Below, in pieces: positions 10,762-21,257 of a DNA stretch of 30,784 bases (within the stretch, counting starts at the first letter, position 1; every line of letters starts with the position of its first letter). This DNA is from Deinococcus frigens DSM 12807 (lineage in GTDB: Bacteria; Deinococcota; Deinococci; Deinococcales; Deinococcaceae). The translations under genes were made by a program, and so were the position numbers. The notes under the pieces are model-generated. The model saw only the letters and a program-made list of their open reading frames with translations. It was not told the DNA's origin and ran no database searches. Where the stretch lies: NCBI RefSeq assembly GCF_000701425.1, contig NZ_JNIW01000042.1:1-30784 (forward strand), given 5' to 3'.

Positions 10762-11769
10762 ATGAGCAACAAACCCGAAGACAACGACACCAACCCCAAC
10801 GAAATCAATCCCAGCGAACGCCGCATTCTGATTCCCGGCAGCGACATCAACCCCCGGCGCGAGTTCCTGCGGAGTGCCGCGCTGTTTACCGGCACCGTGG
10901 CCGCGCTGGGCGGCGGCCTGGAAGTCTTGACCCGCCGCCCCGGCGTGGGCAGCGCCGAGGCGCAGGGCACCGATTTTGCCCGCGCAGACCGCCCGCTGGG
11001 ACCATACGACACCAAGGAAGCGGTGACGCCTTACCAGCAGGCCACCACCTACAACAACTTCTATGAGCTGGGCACCGATAAGGCTGATCCGGCGCGCAAT
11101 GCGGGCAGCCTCAAGCCGCGCCCCTGGACGGTCAAGATCGACGGCGAGGTCAAGAAGCCGCAGACGGTGGACATCGATACCCTGCAAAGCTGGTTTCCGC
11201 TGGAAGACCGGATCTACCGCATGCGCTGCGTGGAAGGCTGGAGCATGGTCATGCCTTGGCTGGGCTTCCCGCTGGCCGGGCTGATTCGCCGCCTGGAGCC
11301 AACCAGCAAGGCCAAGTACGTGCAGTTCACGGCGCTGCTGGACCCCAAGCAGTTGCCGGGCCAGAGGAGCAATGTGCTGGACTGGCCGTATGTAGAAGGT
11401 CTGCGGCTGGACGAGGCGCTGCACCCGCTGGCCTTTATGGCAGTGGGCCTGCACGGCAAGGTGCTGCCCGGCCAGAACGGCGCGCCGCTGCGCCTGGTGG
11501 TGCCGTGGAAGTACGGCTTCAAGGGCATCAAGAGCATCGTCAAGATCACCCTGACGGAAAAGCAGCCCAAGACCACCTGGGCGCTGGCCGCGCCGAGCGA
11601 GTACGGCTTTTACGCCAACGTCAACCCCGCCGTGCCGCACCCGCGCTGGAGCCAGGCCACCGAGAGGCGCATCGGTGAGCTGGGCCGCCGCAAGACCCTG
11701 CCCTTCAACGGCTACGCCGACGAGGTGGCCGGGCTGTACAAGGGCATGGACCTCAGGAAGAACTTCTAA
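10762..11769 (+). CDS. msrP: Protein-methionine-sulfoxide reductase, molybdopterin catalytic subunit
   Basis: The 335-residue protein is MsrP (YedY), a periplasmic molybdenum enzyme that repairs oxidised methionine in envelope proteins with electrons from MsrQ. It begins with a hydrophilic 30-residue stretch followed by a twin-arginine signal, RREFL at residues 32-36, consistent with Tat export of a folded cofactor-containing protein. The Mo-coordinating cysteine is Cys156 in [11 protein letters not shown]. Further family motifs are [19 protein letters not shown] and [18 protein letters not shown] precedes ATG 10762. msrQ follows after 2 nt, so the two form an operon that ends at the hairpin at 12470. 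Confidence 0.96.
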   Translation: MSNKPEDNDTNPNEINPSERRILIPGSDINPRREFLRSAALFTGTVAALGGGLEVLTRRPGVGSAEAQGTDFARADRPLGPYDTKEAVTPYQQATTYNNFYELGTDKADPARNAGSLKPRPWTVKIDGEVKKPQTVDIDTLQSWFPLEDRIYRMRCVEGWSMVMPWLGFPLAGLIRRLEPTSKAKYVQFTALLDPKQLPGQRSNVLDWPYVEGLRLDEALHPLAFMAVGLHGKVLPGQNGAPLRLVVPWKYGFKGIKSIVKITLTEKQPKTTWALAAPSEYGFYANVNPAVPHPRWSQATERRIGELGRRKTLPFNGYADEVAGLYKGMDLRKNF

Positions 11770-11771
11770 GC

Positions 11772-12452
11772 ATGAGCACCGGTGACGCCCGCTCAGCCGC
11801 GCCTGCGGTCACAGCTCAAGCCAATCCCAAGCGGAAGGCCGCCTCGCTGAGCTGGCTGGTCCCCGCCGTCACGGTGGGCGGCCTGCTGCCGCTGGCGGTG
11901 CTGATCTGGGACGCCTACAGCGGGGCGCTGGGGGCCAACCCGATTCAACGGGCCACCCTTCAGACCGGGCTGCTGACGCTGACGCTGCTGGTGGCCTCGC
12001 TGGCGTGTACGCCGCTGCGGCTGCTGACGGGCTGGACCTGGCCCGCGCGCATTCGCAAGGCGCTGGGGCTGCTGGCTTTCGGCTACGCGGCGCTGCACTT
12101 CCTGATCTACCTGCTCGATCACGGCTTTAGCCTGGGCGTGATGTTCGAGGACGTGCTGAAACGCCCCTTCGTGACGGCGGGCTTTACGGCGCTGCTGCTG
12201 CTGGTGCCGCTGGCCCTGACGAGCGGCAAGAACTCGGTCAAGAAACTGGGCTTTCAGAAGTGGACGCGGCTGCACCAGTTGGTGTATCTGTCGGTGGCGC
12301 TGGGCGCGCTGCACTACTACTGGGGCGTCAAGAAGGACCATGTGCCGCCGCTGATCTACGTCGGGGTGATCGCCGTACTGTTCGCAGTGCGCTTCATCAA
12401 GCGCAAGCCGACGAAGAAGAAGGCTGGACCAGAGAAAACCAGTCCCGCCTGA
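11772..12452 (+). CDS. msrQ: Protein-methionine-sulfoxide reductase heme-binding membrane subunit
   Basis: The 226-residue membrane protein is MsrQ (YedZ), which passes electrons from the quinone pool to MsrP through b-type heme. About six hydrophobic helices are visible. Candidate heme histidines are in AALHFLIYLL, RLHQLVYL and GALHYYWG, as in the ferric-reductase-like family. It begins 2 nt after msrP. The N-terminal 25 residues are polar and the C-terminus ends in a lysine-rich cytoplasmic tail. With MsrP it forms a two-gene operon. Confidence 0.94.
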   Translation: MSTGDARSAAPAVTAQANPKRKAASLSWLVPAVTVGGLLPLAVLIWDAYSGALGANPIQRATLQTGLLTLTLLVASLACTPLRLLTGWTWPARIRKALGLLAFGYAALHFLIYLLDHGFSLGVMFEDVLKRPFVTAGFTALLLLVPLALTSGKNSVKKLGFQKWTRLHQLVYLSVALGALHYYWGVKKDHVPPLIYVGVIAVLFAVRFIKRKPTKKKAGPEKTSPA

Positions 12453-12469
12453 CCTCGCAAAACCGGTCC

Positions 12470-12510
12470 GCGCCGCCTCTCCCTCCCGGCAGAAGGTGGC
12501 GCAGCTTTTT
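12470..12510 (+). terminator. Intrinsic terminator after msrPQ
   Basis: GCGCCGCC (12470-12477) pairs with GGTGGCGC (12495-12502) with one G-T wobble. It is followed by AGCTTTTT, 18 nt after the msrQ stop. Confidence 0.7.
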
Positions 12511-12601
12511 GTTGGGTTGAACCGCAGCCCACTGTCAGCCCGTACAACAGGTGAAGGCCCGCTCCTCAACCCCAGGGCGAGGCCGCGCGAGGTGTCCTCC
12601 T

Positions 12602-13138
12602 ATGAAACGTACCCTGCTGCTGTCCACCGCCCTGACGCTGCTGACCTCCGCCTGCGCGGTCACGTCCGGGTCCGGCACCAGCCCCCCTGCGCTGACGGGC
12701 GGCCCGTGGCTGAACACCGCCGCCCAGAACATCGGCCCCAGCCTGGCCGACTTGCGCGGCAAGGTGGTGATCGTCAATTTCTGGGTGTACTCGTGCATCA
12801 ACTGCCACAACAGTCTGCCCACCCTGAAGGGCTGGTACAGCAAATATAAGGACCAGGGGCTGGAAATTATCGGCATTCATACCCCCGAATTTGAATCGGA
12901 CAAGCCCACCGAAAACGTGATCGCCTCGTTGAAGGAGGACGGCGTGACCTGGCCGATCTTGCAGGACAATGCCTCGGCCAACTGGCGGGCGTGGCAGAAC
13001 CGCGCGTGGCCTACCTTTTACCTGATCGACCGCGCGGGCAAGGTCCGCAGCGTCCACCAGGGCGAGATCAGCAGCCGTTTTCCGCAGGCCATTCCGGGCC
13101 TGGAAGCCAACCTCAAGAGCCTGCTGGCCGAGAAGTGA
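12602..13138 (+). CDS. TlpA-like lipoprotein thioredoxin
   Basis: The 178-residue protein has a lipoprotein signal ending in TSAC (Cys18 as the lipidated residue) and a thioredoxin fold of the TlpA/redoxin type. The active site is CINC at Cys65 and Cys68 in WVYSCINCHN, with the conserved cis-proline region at AWPTFYLIDRAGKV. It would act outside the cytoplasmic membrane as a thiol-disulfide oxidoreductase. ATG 12602 is chosen because the lipoprotein signal begins there; a longer in-frame start at 12551 would put a basic stretch before it. The next gene overlaps its stop (GTGA), so they are translationally coupled. It lies 149 nt after msrPQ and beyond a terminator, so it has its own promoter. 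Confidence 0.88.
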   Translation: MKRTLLLSTALTLLTSACAVTSGSGTSPPALTGGPWLNTAAQNIGPSLADLRGKVVIVNFWVYSCINCHNSLPTLKGWYSKYKDQGLEIIGIHTPEFESDKPTENVIASLKEDGVTWPILQDNASANWRAWQNRAWPTFYLIDRAGKVRSVHQGEISSRFPQAIPGLEANLKSLLAEK

Positions 13139-13521
13139 CGCTGCTGGCCGCGCTGCTGGCCACGGCGGTTCCAGTCGCGCCCTCCGCCCACCTGACCGTG
13201 AGAATCGTGGCCCCGCCCGAGGTCCATTTCAACCGGCGCGGCGACTCCACGCTGACGGTGGTGGCCGGTCAATACGAGAAAACATTATCCCTGGGCGGTG
13301 TGCCCGATCCAGTGGACCCGGACAACGTGTATCTGAGCCTGAACCCCATGACGCTGGCCTTCGGCGGGAAGTTTGGCGGCATGGTCAAACTGAAGGCGCG
13401 CCTGTTCCTGTGTGACGCCAGGAACGGCATCTGCACGGTGGAAGAGCTGGAGAAACAGGTCCGGCTCCGGCCAGGGCAGCAGCTCGGTCTGGAGTGGAAG
13501 GTGGGCCGGGACACCCGCTGA
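13135..13521 (+). CDS. Small exported protein with a CX6C pair, possibly DsbD N-domain-like
   Basis: A GTG at 13135 overlaps the stop of the thioredoxin gene (GTGA) and yields a 128-residue protein starting with a signal peptide (TLLAALLATAVPVAPSA). The mature part is beta-rich (HLTVRIVAPPEVHFNRRGDSTL). Its only two cysteines are Cys93 and Cys100 in FLCDARNGICTVEE. The exported immunoglobulin-like N-terminal domain of DsbD also carries a cysteine pair at similar spacing (CX5C) in a comparable surrounding, and acts with thioredoxin-like partners. I therefore suggest a redox partner of the upstream lipoprotein (inference). Longer in-frame starts upstream lie inside the thioredoxin gene and would remove the signal peptide from the N-terminus. 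Confidence 0.7.
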   Translation: MTLLAALLATAVPVAPSAHLTVRIVAPPEVHFNRRGDSTLTVVAGQYEKTLSLGGVPDPVDPDNVYLSLNPMTLAFGGKFGGMVKLKARLFLCDARNGICTVEELEKQVRLRPGQQLGLEWKVGRDTR

Positions 13522-13656
13522 TACGGATTCCGATTGAAAGGTGTTGGAAACACCTGGAAATCCGAACGAAGTGAGCAGGAGAAAAACGGGTTCCGGGCGT
13601 GGAGTGTAGGAATCGGCGCTGTCCCGATTTCTGCACGAAACAAACGGAATTCGTAT
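13521..13656. repeat. 136-bp inverted-repeat element overlapping a stop codon
   Basis: ATACGGATTCCGATTG (13521-13536) and CAAACGGAATTCGTAT (13641-13656) are inverted repeats matching at 14 of 16 positions. Inside are two more hairpins: AGGTGTT/AACACCT at 13538-13554, and AATCGG/CCGATT at 13611-13629. The left end begins at the last base of the upstream stop codon. The interior is AT-richer than its surroundings. It looks like a dispersed non-coding repeat of the kind common in Deinococcus genomes; copy number cannot be checked here. Confidence 0.65.
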
Positions 13657-13716
13657 GAGACCACAGCCGAACTGGCAAATGTCCCGCCGCCGTGATTTCC
13701 TCCCCCACAGGTGCGC

Positions 13717-13722
13717 GATAAT
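13717..13722 (+). promoter_or_regulatory. Leaderless -10 box of ilvE
   Basis: GATAAT lies 6 nt before ATG 13729, and no Shine-Dalgarno sequence is present. This supports the ATG over the upstream in-frame GTG at 13711, which would overlap the box. Confidence 0.6.
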
Positions 13723-13728
13723 CGGGGC

Positions 13729-14793
13729 ATGACGCAAACTGCCCCGAAAGCCGCCCCCGATATCGCCCCTGACATCGACTGGGCCAATCTCGGCTTCAGC
13801 TACATCCGCACCGATCTGCGCTACCTGTCGCACTGGAAGGACGGCGCGTGGGACGCCGGAGCGCTGACCGAGGACAACGTGCTGCACATCGCGGAGGGCA
13901 GCACGGCGATTCATTACGGGCAGCAGTGCTTCGAGGGCCTCAAGGCGTACCGCTGCCAGGACGGCAGTATCAATGTCTTCCGCCCGGACCAGAACGCCGC
14001 CCGCATGCGCCGCAGTTGTCGCCGCGTGCTGATGCCCGAAGTCCCTACCGAACAATTCATCGGCGCAGTCACGCAAGTCGTGAAGGCCAACGAGCGCTTT
14101 ATCCCCCCATACGGCACGGGCGGCTCGCTGTACTTGCGCCCCTTCGTGATCGGCGTGGGCGACAACATCGGCGTGCGGACGGCCCCAGAGTTCATCTTCG
14201 GCGTGTTCTGCGTGCCGGTGGGGCCGTATTTCAAGGGCGGGCTGACTCCGCAGAACTTTCTGGTGTCGTGCTATGACCGCGCCGCGCCGCACGGCACCGG
14301 GGCAGCCAAGGTAGGCGGCAACTACGCCGCCAGCCTGATGCCGGGCCAACTGGCCAAGGACACCGTGATCGACGGCCACCACTTCGCCGACGCGCTGTAC
14401 CTGGACCCCGAGACCCACACCAGGATCGAGGAAGTGGGGGCGGCCAACTTCTTCGCGGTCACGCAGGACGGACGCTTTGTGACGCCCAAGTCGCCCAGCA
14501 TCCTGGAGAGCATCACCAAGTACAGCCTGCTGTGGCTGGCCGAACACCGCCTGAAGATGCCGGTGGAGGAGGGCGACGTGTACATCGACGCGCTGGACGG
14601 GTATACCGAGGCGGGTGCCTGCGGCACGGCAGCCGTCATCACGCCCATCGGCGGCATCCAGCACGGCGAGACCTTCCACGTCTTCCACAGCGAGACCGAG
14701 GCCGGACCCGTGACCCGCCGCCTGTACGACGAACTGGTGGGCATCCAGTACGGCGACGTGGCTGCGCCGGACGGCTGGATCGTAAAGGTTTGA
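13729..14793 (+). CDS. ilvE: Branched-chain-amino-acid aminotransferase
   Basis: The 354-residue fold-type IV PLP enzyme would perform the last step of valine, isoleucine and leucine synthesis and the first of their breakdown. The PLP lysine is Lys194 in GTGAAKVGGNYAAS. Other family motifs are HYGQQCFEGLKAYR near the N-terminus and the phosphate-binding GACGTAAVITPI near the C-terminus. Length fits the larger bacterial BCAT2-like group. Start choice follows the leaderless -10 box 6 nt upstream. A hairpin with a T-containing tail follows the gene, so it is a single-gene unit. Confidence 0.95.
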   Translation: MTQTAPKAAPDIAPDIDWANLGFSYIRTDLRYLSHWKDGAWDAGALTEDNVLHIAEGSTAIHYGQQCFEGLKAYRCQDGSINVFRPDQNAARMRRSCRRVLMPEVPTEQFIGAVTQVVKANERFIPPYGTGGSLYLRPFVIGVGDNIGVRTAPEFIFGVFCVPVGPYFKGGLTPQNFLVSCYDRAAPHGTGAAKVGGNYAASLMPGQLAKDTVIDGHHFADALYLDPETHTRIEEVGAANFFAVTQDGRFVTPKSPSILESITKYSLLWLAEHRLKMPVEEGDVYIDALDGYTEAGACGTAAVITPIGGIQHGETFHVFHSETEAGPVTRRLYDELVGIQYGDVAAPDGWIVKV

Positions 14794-14858
14794 GGGCGAA
14801 GTCTGAATTCAGCGCCGGTAAGGTCCGTTCTGGAGCCGTTGGCGCTGGGCCGGGGGAC

Positions 14859-14888
14859 GGGGCATCTGGACGTGCCCCCCTCCTTTTC
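14859..14888 (+). terminator. Intrinsic terminator after ilvE
   Basis: GGGGCA (14859-14864) pairs with TGCCCC (14873-14878) across an 8-nt loop, followed by a pyrimidine run ending in TTTT. The glgB promoter lies just beyond. Confidence 0.65.
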
Positions 14889-14900
14889 TGCGGCCCCCGC

Positions 14901-14906
14901 TAGACT
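14901..14906 (+). promoter_or_regulatory. Leaderless -10 box of glgB
   Basis: TAGACT is followed by 6 nt and then ATG 14913; no ribosome binding site is present. Confidence 0.6.
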
Positions 14907-14912
14907 CCGGCC

Positions 14913-17542
<2,630 letters not shown>

Positions 17543-17546
<4 letters not shown>

Positions 17547-17809
17547 CCACCCCCCGGCCCACTCCCGATCCGCTGACCATTGTCAGCTTCGCGCTGCTGG
17601 GCGTGCTGGCGGTGCTGTTGCTGATCCCGTTGCTGATAGGCCGCCCGCCACCCAGCCCGTACCTGATCGCGGGGCTGCTGCTGCTGCGGTTGGGCGTGCA
17701 ATTCCTGCGCTCGCGCCGCGACGAGCGGCTGCGGCGGCCCGCCAGTTGGGCCTTCGATCTGCTGCTGATCGGCCTGATCTTTTACGTGGCGGGCAACCAG
17801 CCTGGGTAG
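17543..17809 (+). CDS. Small three-helix membrane protein coupled to glgB
   Basis: I do not recognise this 88-residue protein. Three hydrophobic segments are visible (about residues 11-33, 39-56 and 69-85), separated by a short basic loop with RSRRDER. Its ATG overlaps the glgB stop in an ATGA arrangement, so its translation depends on glgB. This suggests a shared transcript, not necessarily a shared function. Confidence 0.75.
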
Positions 17810-17918
17810 ATGGACGTCAATTTGAGTGGCGCTCAGATCCACCTCCTCCGGCGGGGCGTTGATTGCTACATCAAAGAAGAGGCCAGAAATAGCCGCCTGG
17901 ACGAGAAATCCTGCTGGC

Positions 17919-18374
17919 CTACAGCTCGCGCAGCTTCGCCAGCACCGCTTCGGGGCGCACGGTGTACTCGCCAGGCTGGGCCTCGATGTGCTGGAAGCGC
18001 ACCACACCGCCCTTATCGACCAGAAACACCGCGCGTCCGCTGATGCCGCGCTCGTCGATGGCCACGCCGTACTGCCGCGCCACATTCAGGTTCATGTCCG
18101 AGAGCAGCGGCACCTCGATGCCGTACTCGGCAGCCCAGGCGCGGTGGGCGTGAATGCTGTCGCGGTTGACGCCCAGCACTGCCGCCCCGGCCTCGGCGAA
18201 GTCGTCCTGCCGCCCGGAGTATTCGGGCAGTTGCATGCTGCACACCGGGCTAAAATCCAGCGGATAGAAGACCAGCACCACGTTCTGGTGACCCTTATAA
18301 CTGCTGAGGGTCACCGTATCGCCGGTGTTGGCGGGCAGGGTGAACTCGGGGGCAGGCTGTCCGACAAGGCTCAT
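17919..18374 (-). CDS. 1-Cys peroxiredoxin (AhpE/BCP-like)
   Basis: The 151-residue thioredoxin-fold peroxidase reduces hydrogen or organic peroxides. The peroxidatic residue is Cys45 in YPLDFSPVCSMQLPEY, matching the PX3(S/T)X2C motif. No other cysteine exists in the protein, so it works as a 1-Cys enzyme and needs an external thiol. The start at 18374 follows a leaderless -10 box (TAAACT) by 7 nt; the upstream in-frame start at 18404 would lie ahead of that box. It is convergent with the glgB-linked gene and divergent from desA. Confidence 0.93.
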   Translation of the reverse strand: MSLVGQPAPEFTLPANTGDTVTLSSYKGHQNVVLVFYPLDFSPVCSMQLPEYSGRQDDFAEAGAAVLGVNRDSIHAHRAWAAEYGIEVPLLSDMNLNVARQYGVAIDERGISGRAVFLVDKGGVVRFQHIEAQPGEYTVRPEAVLAKLREL

Positions 18375-18381
18375 ACGGGGC

Positions 18382-18387
18382 AGTTTA
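18382..18387 (-). promoter_or_regulatory. Leaderless -10 box of the peroxiredoxin gene
   Basis: On the minus strand TAAACT is followed by 7 nt and then ATG (18374). Confidence 0.65.
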
Positions 18388-18491
18388 CCCGCTGCGGCGC
18401 ACAATGAACGGCAGTTAAACCCATTGAACCGCGTCCCAGATCAGAAGAGTGTCAGGCGCTGCGGGCTAGGCTGGGCAAATACCGTTTCCAG

Positions 18492-18519
18492 CCCTGCCTC
18501 AATATCCCTGCCTCGATAT
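18492..18519. repeat. 14-bp tandem repeat (2 copies) upstream of desA
   Basis: CCCTGCCTCAATAT (18492-18505) is followed directly by CCCTGCCTCGATAT (18506-18519), 13 of 14 identical. It lies about 100 nt before the desA start, where an operator could be. Confidence 0.55.
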
Positions 18520-18618
18520 CAATGTGTCACCCTGATCGGGCAGCCAGGCAACGGGAACGGCTCCAACAGCCCCAACCTCACCCCGAAGCATTGCGGGTGA
18601 CCCAAGGAGGAACCCCAC

Positions 18619-19725
18619 ATGGCCGAGATTCTGCCCCCTAACATGCTCAACGAACGCCCCCAGACCCCGGCGGGCCTGCTCAGCAGCCGCGAGAAGGACC
18701 GATTGATCGAGCGCGGTTTTCTGGGCCTGTACCGCTGGTACACCGCCCGCAGCCAGGAAACGCGCAACTGGAACCCGGACCGCAGCTTCGACTGGAAGGC
18801 GCTGAGCCGGGACCTGCCGCCCGAGATCGTGACCGTGACCCAGGGCTTTTTTGCCGTGGAACAGTACGCGCCGGACTTCACCAGCAGCCTGCTTAATCTG
18901 GTGCGCCGCAGTCACGGGCGCAGCCACTTTCAGTTGCGCTGGGGCAGCGAGGAAGAGAAGCATGCCGACGCCTGGGAAAACGCCGTGCTGTTCAGCGGCA
19001 AGCGCAGTCCGCAGTGGATCGCCGAGTACAAGGAGCGCCTGAAGTCCCAGACCTGGGAGCTACCCTTCCCCGACGCCATCCACAACCTGGTCTACACCGT
19101 GTTTCAGGAACGCGCCACGCAACTGAACTACCTGAACATGATGAAAATCGCCCTGGGCAAGAGCGACAAGCCGCATCTGGCGGATTTTTCGGACCCGGTG
19201 CTGGCCAAAGTCGCGCAGACCATCGCGGTGGATGAGGCCGCGCACTACAACTTCTTCCTGGAAGGCGTGCGGATGTACCTGTACTACTACCCGCAGCGCA
19301 CGCTGGACGCCATCAAGAACGTGATCACTCAGTTTTCCATGCCCGCCTCCATGCTGGTCCCCGACTGGAAGGAGTTCTCGGAAACGGTGTACCACGCCGG
19401 AATCTACGGCCCGCGCGACTTTAACCGCGACGTGATGCAGGTGGTCTTCCGCAACCTGGGCATCGACAGCCGCAAGGCGCTGGAAGAGGGGATCAAAAAG
19501 ACCCGCGAGGTGCCAGACTTCGACGGCTACAACCACCAGAGCACCGCCATTTTCGACAGCTTTGACTACGGCATGGTGGAGGGCGACGTGAAGCGGCTGC
19601 ACCTGAAGATTCAGGACTACGAGAAAGAAATCGGCTTCGACATGGTGGACCCCACCGAGTTCGTGGAGAATCCGGCAGTGCCAAGGGCCGGGTCTAAAAG
19701 CAGCGGGCAGGCGGCGGACGACTGA
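18619..19725 (+). CDS. Acyl-ACP desaturase (soluble diiron)
   Basis: The 368-residue protein belongs to the stearoyl-ACP desaturase family (FA_desaturase_2), which introduces a double bond into acyl chains carried on ACP. All six expected diiron ligands are visible: Glu81, Glu112 and His115 (EEKH), Glu164, and Glu206 and His209 (DEAAH). The protein has no membrane segment. AAGGAGG 9 nt before ATG 18619 gives a strong ribosome binding site, in contrast to its leaderless neighbours. It is a single gene with its own terminator. In membrane physiology it would adjust fluidity; regulation is not evident apart from a tandem repeat upstream. Confidence 0.92.
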   Translation: MAEILPPNMLNERPQTPAGLLSSREKDRLIERGFLGLYRWYTARSQETRNWNPDRSFDWKALSRDLPPEIVTVTQGFFAVEQYAPDFTSSLLNLVRRSHGRSHFQLRWGSEEEKHADAWENAVLFSGKRSPQWIAEYKERLKSQTWELPFPDAIHNLVYTVFQERATQLNYLNMMKIALGKSDKPHLADFSDPVLAKVAQTIAVDEAAHYNFFLEGVRMYLYYYPQRTLDAIKNVITQFSMPASMLVPDWKEFSETVYHAGIYGPRDFNRDVMQVVFRNLGIDSRKALEEGIKKTREVPDFDGYNHQSTAIFDSFDYGMVEGDVKRLHLKIQDYEKEIGFDMVDPTEFVENPAVPRAGSKSSGQAADD

Positions 19726-19744
19726 GGATGACGGAGCGAAGATT

Positions 19745-19780
19745 AGCCCTGGTTTCGGCTGGGGCTGTTTTGTTTCTATT
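19745..19780 (+). terminator. Intrinsic terminator after the desaturase gene
   Basis: AGCCCT (19745-19750) pairs with GGGGCT (19761-19766) and is followed by GTTTTGTTTCTATT, a good T-rich tail. Confidence 0.75.
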
Positions 19781-19838
19781 CGCGGCCTGCCCGCTGTCCC
19801 CTGATCCCCGCCGCTCTTGCCGCGTCCCCCGCGAGCGG

Positions 19839-19874
19839 CTGGGCCAGTGACTGGGCCAATGACTGGGCCAGTCA
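19839..19874. repeat. 12-bp tandem repeat (3 copies)
   Basis: CTGGGCCAGTGA, CTGGGCCAATGA and CTGGGCCAGTCA lie head to tail at 19839-19874, between the desaturase terminator and chrA. Copies differ at one position each from the first. No gene is present here. Confidence 0.7.
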
Positions 19875-19952
19875 CCCGCATGAAGAGAAGGTTCACCTCA
19901 AGGCATCATTCCGTAATCGAATCATCCTGACCCGGTAGCCGCCTTCCCGCTC

Positions 19953-19958
19953 TACCCT
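19953..19958 (+). promoter_or_regulatory. Leaderless -10 box of chrA
   Basis: TACCCT, then 7 nt, then ATG 19966; no ribosome binding site. Confidence 0.6.
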
Positions 19959-19965
19959 GTCTCCC

Positions 19966-21126
19966 ATGCCTGCCTTCGAAGTGTTTTTCGTCTTTCTGCG
20001 TCTGGGTCTGACCAGCTTTGGCGGCCCGGTGGCGCATCTGGGCTATTACCGCGCGGAACTGGTGGTGCGCCGGGGGTGGTTCACCGAGGCCGGATACGCC
20101 GATCTGGTGGCGCTGGCGCAGTTTCTGCCCGGCCCAGCCAGCTCCCAGGTGGGGATGGCCTCGGGCCTGTTGCGGGCGGGGTGGCCAGGAATGCTGGCGG
20201 CGTGGCTGGGCTTCACCCTCCCCAGCGCAGCGCTGATGTTCACCTTCGCGCTGGGCCTGACCCGCTGGGGTGGCGCGGACACTGCGGGCGCGCTGGCAGG
20301 GCTAAAAATTGCGGCGGTGGCGGTGGTGGCGCAGGCGGTGGCGGGACTCTGGGGCAATCTGGTCACAGACCGGTTGCGGGCGGCCCTGGCGCTGGGCGTG
20401 GCGGCGGCGCTGCTGCTGTGGCCGGGTGCGGGCGTGCAGGTGGGGGCGCTGCTGGTCTGCACGTTGATCGGCTGGCGCTTTCTGCGGGCGGCGGCGGCTG
20501 AGGAGCGCGGCCTGCCCGCTGTTCCTCTCTCTCGCCGGGTGGGCGCGGCCCTGCTGGTGGCCTGCGCAGCCGGATTGCTGCTGTTGCCGCTGCTCGCGCC
20601 GCTGGGGCCGGGGTGGACGCTGCTGGACGCCACCTTCCGGGCCGGGGCGCTGGTCTTCGGGGGCGGGCATGTGGTGCTGCCACTGCTGGAAACAGGTTTT
20701 GTTCCGGGCTTCGTCAGCCATGAAACCTTCGTGGCCGGGTACGGGGCGGCCAACGCAGTGCCGGGGCCGCTGTTCACCTTCGCCACCTTTCTGGGTGCGG
20801 CGCAGACGGTGACCTCTCCCCTGCTGGGCGCGCTGATTTCCACGCTGGGCATCTTCCTGCCAGGGGCGCTGCTGATGGCCGGAGCGCTGCCGTTCTGGTC
20901 CGCGCTGTCGGCCCGGCCTGCCGCCCGCCATGCCCTGGCCGGGTTGAATGCCGGGGTGGTGGGCCTGCTGCTGGCGGCGCTGTACAACCCGGTCTTCACC
21001 AGTGGCATCGGGGGACCGCGTGATCTGGCGCTGGCGCTGCTGGCTTACGCTGCCCTCAGCGCCGGACGCCTGCCCGCGTGGGCGGTGGTGCTGGGGTGTG
21101 CGTTGGTGGGATGGGTGGCGCTGTAA
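19966..21126 (+). CDS. chrA: Chromate transporter family protein (ChrA, two CHR domains)
   Basis: The 386-residue membrane protein has two homologous halves, each with the CHR-domain signatures. The first half has SFGGPVAHLGYYRAE and QFLPGPASSQVG. The second has VFGGGHVVLPLLE and NAVPGPLFTFATFLG. About ten hydrophobic helices are visible. Such long-chain ChrA proteins can expel chromate from the cytoplasm. The family is broad, and many chromosomal members have no tested role, so the substrate is inferred. It is a single gene with a leaderless-type start. Confidence 0.9.
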   Translation: MPAFEVFFVFLRLGLTSFGGPVAHLGYYRAELVVRRGWFTEAGYADLVALAQFLPGPASSQVGMASGLLRAGWPGMLAAWLGFTLPSAALMFTFALGLTRWGGADTAGALAGLKIAAVAVVAQAVAGLWGNLVTDRLRAALALGVAAALLLWPGAGVQVGALLVCTLIGWRFLRAAAAEERGLPAVPLSRRVGAALLVACAAGLLLLPLLAPLGPGWTLLDATFRAGALVFGGGHVVLPLLETGFVPGFVSHETFVAGYGAANAVPGPLFTFATFLGAAQTVTSPLLGALISTLGIFLPGALLMAGALPFWSALSARPAARHALAGLNAGVVGLLLAALYNPVFTSGIGGPRDLALALLAYAALSAGRLPAWAVVLGCALVGWVAL

Positions 21127-21180
21127 GGAAAAGAGGGGACGGTGTGCAGTGTGCGGTAGGCGATGTTGCACCTCACTACC

Positions 21181-21240
21181 CTTGCGGTGGAGTCGCAAAC
21201 CGGCTTGAAGACGGGCAGCCGGGCAGGCCACAACCGCAAG
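21181..21240. other. Inverted repeat between convergent chrA and ykgJ-like gene
   Basis: CTTGCGGT (21181-21188) and ACCGCAAG (21233-21240) form a perfect 8-bp stem with a 44-nt loop. It may be part of a termination region; there is no T-run. Confidence 0.35.
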
Positions 21241-21257
21241 CAGGTTGCCCTGGCTGG

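Noticed and set aside
13269..13787. Minus-strand frame crossing the 136-bp repeat
   Set aside because: It exists because the repeat happens to be open; such frames are typical of dispersed repeats and it overlaps real genes at both ends.
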